NCBI GenBank assembly: GCA_947259685.1
Contig: CAMYNC010000073.1
Location: 1-17,708 of the forward strand
DNA length: 17,708 nt
Direction of reading: 5' to 3'
Source of the DNA: an uncultured Desulfuromonadales bacterium
GTDB lineage: Bacteria; Desulfobacterota; Desulfuromonadia; Desulfuromonadales; Geopsychrobacteraceae
Part shown: positions 14,499 to 17,708 of the stretch, in pieces
Layout: every line of letters starts with the position of its first letter
Position numbering within the stretch: the stretch's first letter is position 1
Notes under the pieces: model-generated
What the model saw: the letters and a program-made list of their open reading frames with translations, nothing else
Databases searched by the model: none
Told to the model about the DNA's origin: nothing
Made by a program: the position numbers and the translations under genes

Positions 14499-15896
14499 GT
14501 GACCATACAGATTAAACACAAACTTTTCTTCACCCTGTTGCTGACCAGCATTGTGGTTTCAAGCGGTATGTTTCTGTTCATGCAGTGGAGCTTCGACCAT
14601 GGGTTTCTCAACTACGTCAACAGCCAGGAACTGAAGGAGCTGGATCAACTGTCTGAACGCCTTGTGGCAAGTTACGCCAGAGAAGGGGACTGGGCTTTTT
14701 TAATGAACAACCCGCAGCGTTGGGAACAATTGCTGCGCGCCGCCGATGAAAGCATGGAGCGGCCAGGGCCAGGGCCGAAGAAGTTCATGCAACCTGCCGG
14801 TCCTCCGCCAGGAAGGGGGCCTAGGATTGCTCTCTATGATGCGGAAAAGCAAGGCATATTTGGCCCCCCCTTCGGAGAGCAAAATCTTCAACTTCAGCCG
14901 CTGCATTACCAGGAGAACCTGATCGGTTACCTGGCGATCGTCCCGGTCAAGGAGCTTTCGGAGGCCGGTGACCTTCTGTTTGTTGAACAGCAGACCGAGT
15001 CTTTCGCCCTGGTCGCGCTGGCCATGGCAGCACTCTCGTTACTGCTCTCCTTTCCGCTGACCATCCATCTGTTACGGCCGATCAAGCAACTGACTGCGGG
15101 GACCCGCAAACTGATCGCCGGTCGCTATACAACCCGCATCCCGGTGGCCAGCAAGGATGAACTTGGTCAGCTCTCTACTGATTTCAACAGTTTGGCAATG
15201 ACGCTGGAGAAGAACGAGCAAGCCCGGCAGCAGTGGGTAGCAGACATCTCTCACGAACTGCGCACCCCGCTGGCAGTACTGCGTGGCGACATCGAGGCAC
15301 TGCAGGACGGCATCCGCCAGCCCGGACCACAAACTTTCGAAGCCTTGCATTCTGAAGTCATGCATTTGGGACGGCTGGTTGACGATCTTTACGAACTTTC
15401 CATGTCCGATATCGGTGCGCTCAACTACAAAAAGGTTACCGTCGATCCAGTCGGGATTTTAAAGGGAAGCGTCGAACTGTTTGAGCAACGTTTTGCCGTG
15501 AAGAAATTGCGCCTCCGTTCAGAGCTGCCGATAGATTCCTCTTTATCCTTGCTCGCAGATCCCGACAGGCTGCAACAGCTGTTCACCAACCTGCTGGAAA
15601 ACAGTCTGCGTTACACCGATACACCGGGGCAGCTGAACATCCGCATGAAGACCGAGAACAATTCGCTCTTTTTCTATTTCGAGGATTCAGCGCCGGGGGT
15701 AACGGCAGAGCAGCTGCAAAAACTGTTCGACCGTCTTTATCGGGTCGAAACCTCCCGCAATCGTGCCCGGGGCGGAGTTGGACTGGGGCTGGCGATCTGC
15801 AGAAACATCATTGAGGCCCATCAGGGGGAAATTGAGGCTGAGACTTCAGTGCTTGGGGGCCTCAAGATCACAATCAGGTTCCCATTGCAGGGCTGA
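14499..15896 (+). CDS. baeS: BaeS-like envelope-stress sensor histidine kinase
   Basis: The 465-residue kinase has a membrane helix (8-30), a periplasmic domain (31-165), a second helix (about 168-190), HAMP (190-240), H-box ISHELRTPLAVLRGD with H252, N-box LLENSLRYTD with N368, G1 DSAPG (396-400) and G2 GVGLGLA (426-432). The H-box region, LVDDLYELSMSDIGALNYKK and the whole catalytic domain read like E. coli BaeS. The periplasmic Pro/Gly tract (ERPGPGPKKFMQPAGPPPG, about 87-105) sits where E. coli BaeS also has a PGPG stretch. It senses envelope damage and phosphorylates BaeR. GTG at 14499 was chosen for AGAGG five bases before it and a length matching BaeS (467); an ATG at 14343 would add 52 residues with no precedent. 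It lies ten bp upstream of baeR. Confidence 0.9.
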   Translation: MTIQIKHKLFFTLLLTSIVVSSGMFLFMQWSFDHGFLNYVNSQELKELDQLSERLVASYAREGDWAFLMNNPQRWEQLLRAADESMERPGPGPKKFMQPAGPPPGRGPRIALYDAEKQGIFGPPFGEQNLQLQPLHYQENLIGYLAIVPVKELSEAGDLLFVEQQTESFALVALAMAALSLLLSFPLTIHLLRPIKQLTAGTRKLIAGRYTTRIPVASKDELGQLSTDFNSLAMTLEKNEQARQQWVADISHELRTPLAVLRGDIEALQDGIRQPGPQTFEALHSEVMHLGRLVDDLYELSMSDIGALNYKKVTVDPVGILKGSVELFEQRFAVKKLRLRSELPIDSSLSLLADPDRLQQLFTNLLENSLRYTDTPGQLNIRMKTENNSLFFYFEDSAPGVTAEQLQKLFDRLYRVETSRNRARGGVGLGLAICRNIIEAHQGEIEAETSVLGGLKITIRFPLQG

Positions 15897-15906
15897 GGAC
15901 TTACAA

Positions 15907-16578
15907 ATGGAAGAGAAAATTCTGATCGTCGAGGACGAACAACGGCTGGCCGAACTGCATCGCGACTACCTGCAACAATCCGGCTACGCGACGGAATGGT
16001 TGGTGGACGGTCTGAAGGTGCTCCCCTGGGTTAAAGAACATGCCCCGGCCTTGATCCTTCTCGACTTGATGCTCCCCGGCAAAGATGGGCTGGAGATCTG
16101 CAAAGAGATCCGCAGTTTCTCCAATGTGCCGATCATCATGGTGACCGCCCGGGTCGAAGAGATCGACCGGCTTCTTGGATTGGAACTGGGGGCGGACGAC
16201 TATATCTGCAAACCGTTCAGCCCCCGCGAAGTGGTAGCGCGGGTCAAAACCGTTCTGCGCCGCACCTCGCCACAAACACAGGAAGAAACACCACAACTTT
16301 TGACCCTTGACGAGGAAAGTTATCAAGCGACTCTGCAGGGGCGAAAGCTCGACTTAACCGCAGTCGAATTTAAACTACTAAGTATCTTGGCTCAGAAACC
16401 GGGACGGATTTATTCCCGTGATCAGTTGATGGATCGCCTCTACAGTGATCAAAGGATTGTTTGTGACCGAACCATCGACAGTCATATCAAGAAACTACGT
16501 AAAAAGATTTCTGCAGCGGCCCCGGAGTTGGAAGTGATCCATTCGATTTATGGGGTCGGTTATAAATACGAGGCTTAA
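15907..16578 (+). CDS. baeR: BaeR-like OmpR-family response regulator
   Basis: The 223-residue regulator has a receiver with D10/E11, phosphoacceptor D53 (LLDLMLPG), T80 and K102. The stretch EEIDRLLGLELGADDYICKP is nearly identical to E. coli BaeR. The C-terminal winged helix carries LDLTAVEFKLL, RDQLMDRLY, the recognition helix DRTIDSHIKKLRKKI and the wing YGVGYKYEA. OmpR-family proteins bind 11-bp direct repeats as dimers, which fits the three arrays in this window. The start has GAGGA eight bases upstream and follows baeS by ten bp; the frame stays open upstream only inside baeS. Confidence 0.93.
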   Translation: MEEKILIVEDEQRLAELHRDYLQQSGYATEWLVDGLKVLPWVKEHAPALILLDLMLPGKDGLEICKEIRSFSNVPIIMVTARVEEIDRLLGLELGADDYICKPFSPREVVARVKTVLRRTSPQTQEETPQLLTLDEESYQATLQGRKLDLTAVEFKLLSILAQKPGRIYSRDQLMDRLYSDQRIVCDRTIDSHIKKLRKKISAAAPELEVIHSIYGVGYKYEA

Positions 16579-16688
16579 ATCCAAACCACCCGACCCCGCT
16601 TAGCCTTGAGCCCCGGCAGACAACAGATCTGAACAATAATCTCGTCATCTTTTTCATCTCCAAAAAAACTGCGCAAAAAAGTCTTCAT
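16575..16688 (-). CDS. Possible 37-residue protein convergent with baeR
   Basis: An ATG at 16688 opens a frame reading MKTFLRSFFGDEKDDEIIVQ, then ICCLPGLKAKRGRVVWI, whose stop overlaps the baeR stop. AAGG lies nine bases upstream, and TTATAA at 16699-16704 could be a -10 element. An amphipathic basic N-terminus, an acidic patch, a Cys-Cys pair and a basic C-terminus look like a real short protein rather than random sequence, but the family is not recognised. The tail-to-tail overlap means that its mRNA would be antisense to the baeR end. Confidence 0.42.
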   Translation of the reverse strand: MKTFLRSFFGDEKDDEIIVQICCLPGLKAKRGRVVWI

Positions 16689-16908
16689 GCCGGATGCCTT
16701 ATAAGTCACCTTTTAAAACACGCGAATGGGTCATTCTTTGCTTTGCTGCACTTGCAGGAATTTGTTAGTCATACCCAGCGGAGAGTGAGATCTGTTACAT
16801 TTGACCAGCTTGTCTGTTTTAGTACGATCTGACAAAAGAGGCGGCACTCAGCCAGGGAGTATTTTTCTTCCTTTAAAGATTTTGCTCAGTTTTTTCTCAG
16901 GAGAAATC
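16689..16908. other. Upstream region of the methyltransferase gene
   Basis: I see no gene here. TTGACC at 16800-16805 could be a -35 element for rightward transcription, but the -10 is poor. TTTTTCTTCCTT at 16863-16874 is identical to the first half of operator C and is followed, after a few extra bases, by ATTTTGCTC. This could be a degenerate BaeR half-site about 35-45 bp before the ATG, or chance in a T-rich stretch. Confidence 0.25.
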
Positions 16909-17535
16909 ATGGCAAACCGTAAAGATATTCATGACAGAGTTCTCAATGCAACAAGCAAGGAAGAGTTGGCGACGGTCTATGGTGAATGGGCTGAACAATA
17001 CGATAAGGACCTTATCGATGAGATGGGCTACGTTGCCCCGGCTATAGCATGTCAACTCCTGCAGAGGTATGTTGTCGACCTGAATGCGAGGATACTGGAT
17101 GCCGGTTGTGGGACCGGGCTTGTCGGGGCATATCTGCAGAAAAAGGGCTATCGCAACCTTGAAGGGTTTGATTATTCGGCGCAAATGCTGGAAAAGGCCA
17201 AAGGTAAAGGGGTCTATCTCAATCTCCATCAGGGGGACCTGACCGCCAGGCTTGATCTGGATGATAACAGTTTCGATGCGATCATCAGTGTCGGGACATT
17301 TAGCTGCAGCCATGTCGGGCCTGAGGCTTTTGATGAATTGATCCGCATTACCAGGCCGGGAGGTCTTCTCTGTTTTACGGTTCGGGACCAGGCCTGGGAA
17401 GAGGATAATTACCGCTTTGCGATGGATAAAATCGAAAAGAGCGGTGCCTGGAAACGCTTGGAAGAGAAAACTACAGATTACATCCAGCAGGAGGGATCAA
17501 GTTGTAATGTCTGCATTTATCAAAAAGGCATATAG
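16909..17535 (+). CDS. Class I SAM-dependent methyltransferase
   Basis: The 208-residue protein has a helical N-terminus (YGEWAEQYDKDL, 24-35, typical of the Williams-Beuren-27-like and small-molecule methyltransferases) and motif I LDAGCGTG (63-70). D88 in GFDYS binds the ribose, QGDL (108-111) contacts the adenine, and FDAIISVGTFSCSH and RPGGLLCFTVRD are motifs II and III. The substrate cannot be told. ATG at 16909 was chosen for CAGGAG six bases upstream; the frame is open to 16801 without a ribosome site. It stands alone between the baeSR unit and its own terminator. Confidence 0.92.
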   Translation: MANRKDIHDRVLNATSKEELATVYGEWAEQYDKDLIDEMGYVAPAIACQLLQRYVVDLNARILDAGCGTGLVGAYLQKKGYRNLEGFDYSAQMLEKAKGKGVYLNLHQGDLTARLDLDDNSFDAIISVGTFSCSHVGPEAFDELIRITRPGGLLCFTVRDQAWEEDNYRFAMDKIEKSGAWKRLEEKTTDYIQQEGSSCNVCIYQKGI

Positions 17536-17561
17536 CTAAAAATCACCCTCCATAGAAGGCG

Positions 17562-17596
17562 AAACTCCCACGGTTGCCAGATCGTGGGAGTTTTTT
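17562..17596 (+). terminator. Rho-independent terminator of the methyltransferase gene
   Basis: AAACTCCCACG pairs perfectly with CGTGGGAGTTT across a 10-nt loop, and TTTTTT follows, 26 bases after the stop. This is a textbook intrinsic terminator. Confidence 0.92.
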
Positions 17597-17708
17597 GCTT
17601 TGTTCTATAAACCTAGAAACTGCAGTTGGATCACGAAAATCTGCACAACCTCTTGATACACCTAGATAATTCGAAAAAGCTCTCATCACCAATTAGGTGA
17701 CCACCAGT
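17597..17708. other. Right-edge intergenic DNA
   Basis: No gene start or RNA is visible. TCACC-AATTA-GGTGA (17686-17700) is a small 5-bp palindrome of unknown meaning. Confidence 0.4.

Noticed and set aside
17686..17700. Small palindrome TCACC-AATTA-GGTGA as an attachment site or terminator
   Set aside because: The stem is only five bp, no T-run follows, and no integrase or RNA gene is near.

Overview
The window looks like a chromosomal segment of a Gram-negative, respiratory, probably anaerobic bacterium. TolC-type outer membrane factors, Tat and Sec signals and a MacAB-type pump require two membranes. The AprA/fumarate-reductase-like flavoprotein with a 2[4Fe-4S] ferredoxin recalls the Desulfuromonas/Geobacter group. 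That assignment is inference; no rRNA or other taxonomic marker is present.

Layout. (1) 1-397: left edge with a weak transposase-like remnant and no clear gene. (2) 398-7458, minus strand: a compact seven-gene run. In transcription order it holds a small secreted two-cysteine protein, a stand-alone receiver, a 2[4Fe-4S] ferredoxin, a bis-heme ferric-reductase-like membrane protein, a Tat-exported flavoprotein, a secreted DUF1566 protein and a large MscS-type channel. Four of the gene junctions overlap or nearly touch. (3) 7819-12430, minus strand: a tolC-macA-macB(ATPase)-macB(permease) efflux operon with overlapping or touching genes. (4) 12864-14207, minus strand: a second secreted DUF1566 protein, whose N-terminus is a paralog of the small secreted protein. 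(5) 14499-16578, plus strand: a BaeS/BaeR two-component pair. (6) 16575-16688, minus strand: a possible 37-residue protein convergent with baeR. (7) 16909-17535, plus strand: a SAM methyltransferase closed by a textbook terminator.

How it may work together. A near-identical 33-bp element made of three 11-bp units lies just upstream of the first gene of each leftward unit (7515-7547, 12469-12501, 14258-14290). The third copy is in the divergent region in front of baeSR. It resembles the E. coli BaeR box as I recall it (15 of 18 positions for the best copy). The simplest reading is one local BaeSR regulon: an envelope-stress sensor controlling an efflux pump, two secreted DUF1566 proteins, a small secreted cysteine-pair protein and a periplasm-facing flavin/FeS/heme electron-transfer module. 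The redox module plus the secreted proteins under a BaeR-like switch is the part that looks undescribed. The fusion of the small domain to DUF1566 in one paralog suggests that these two products act together.
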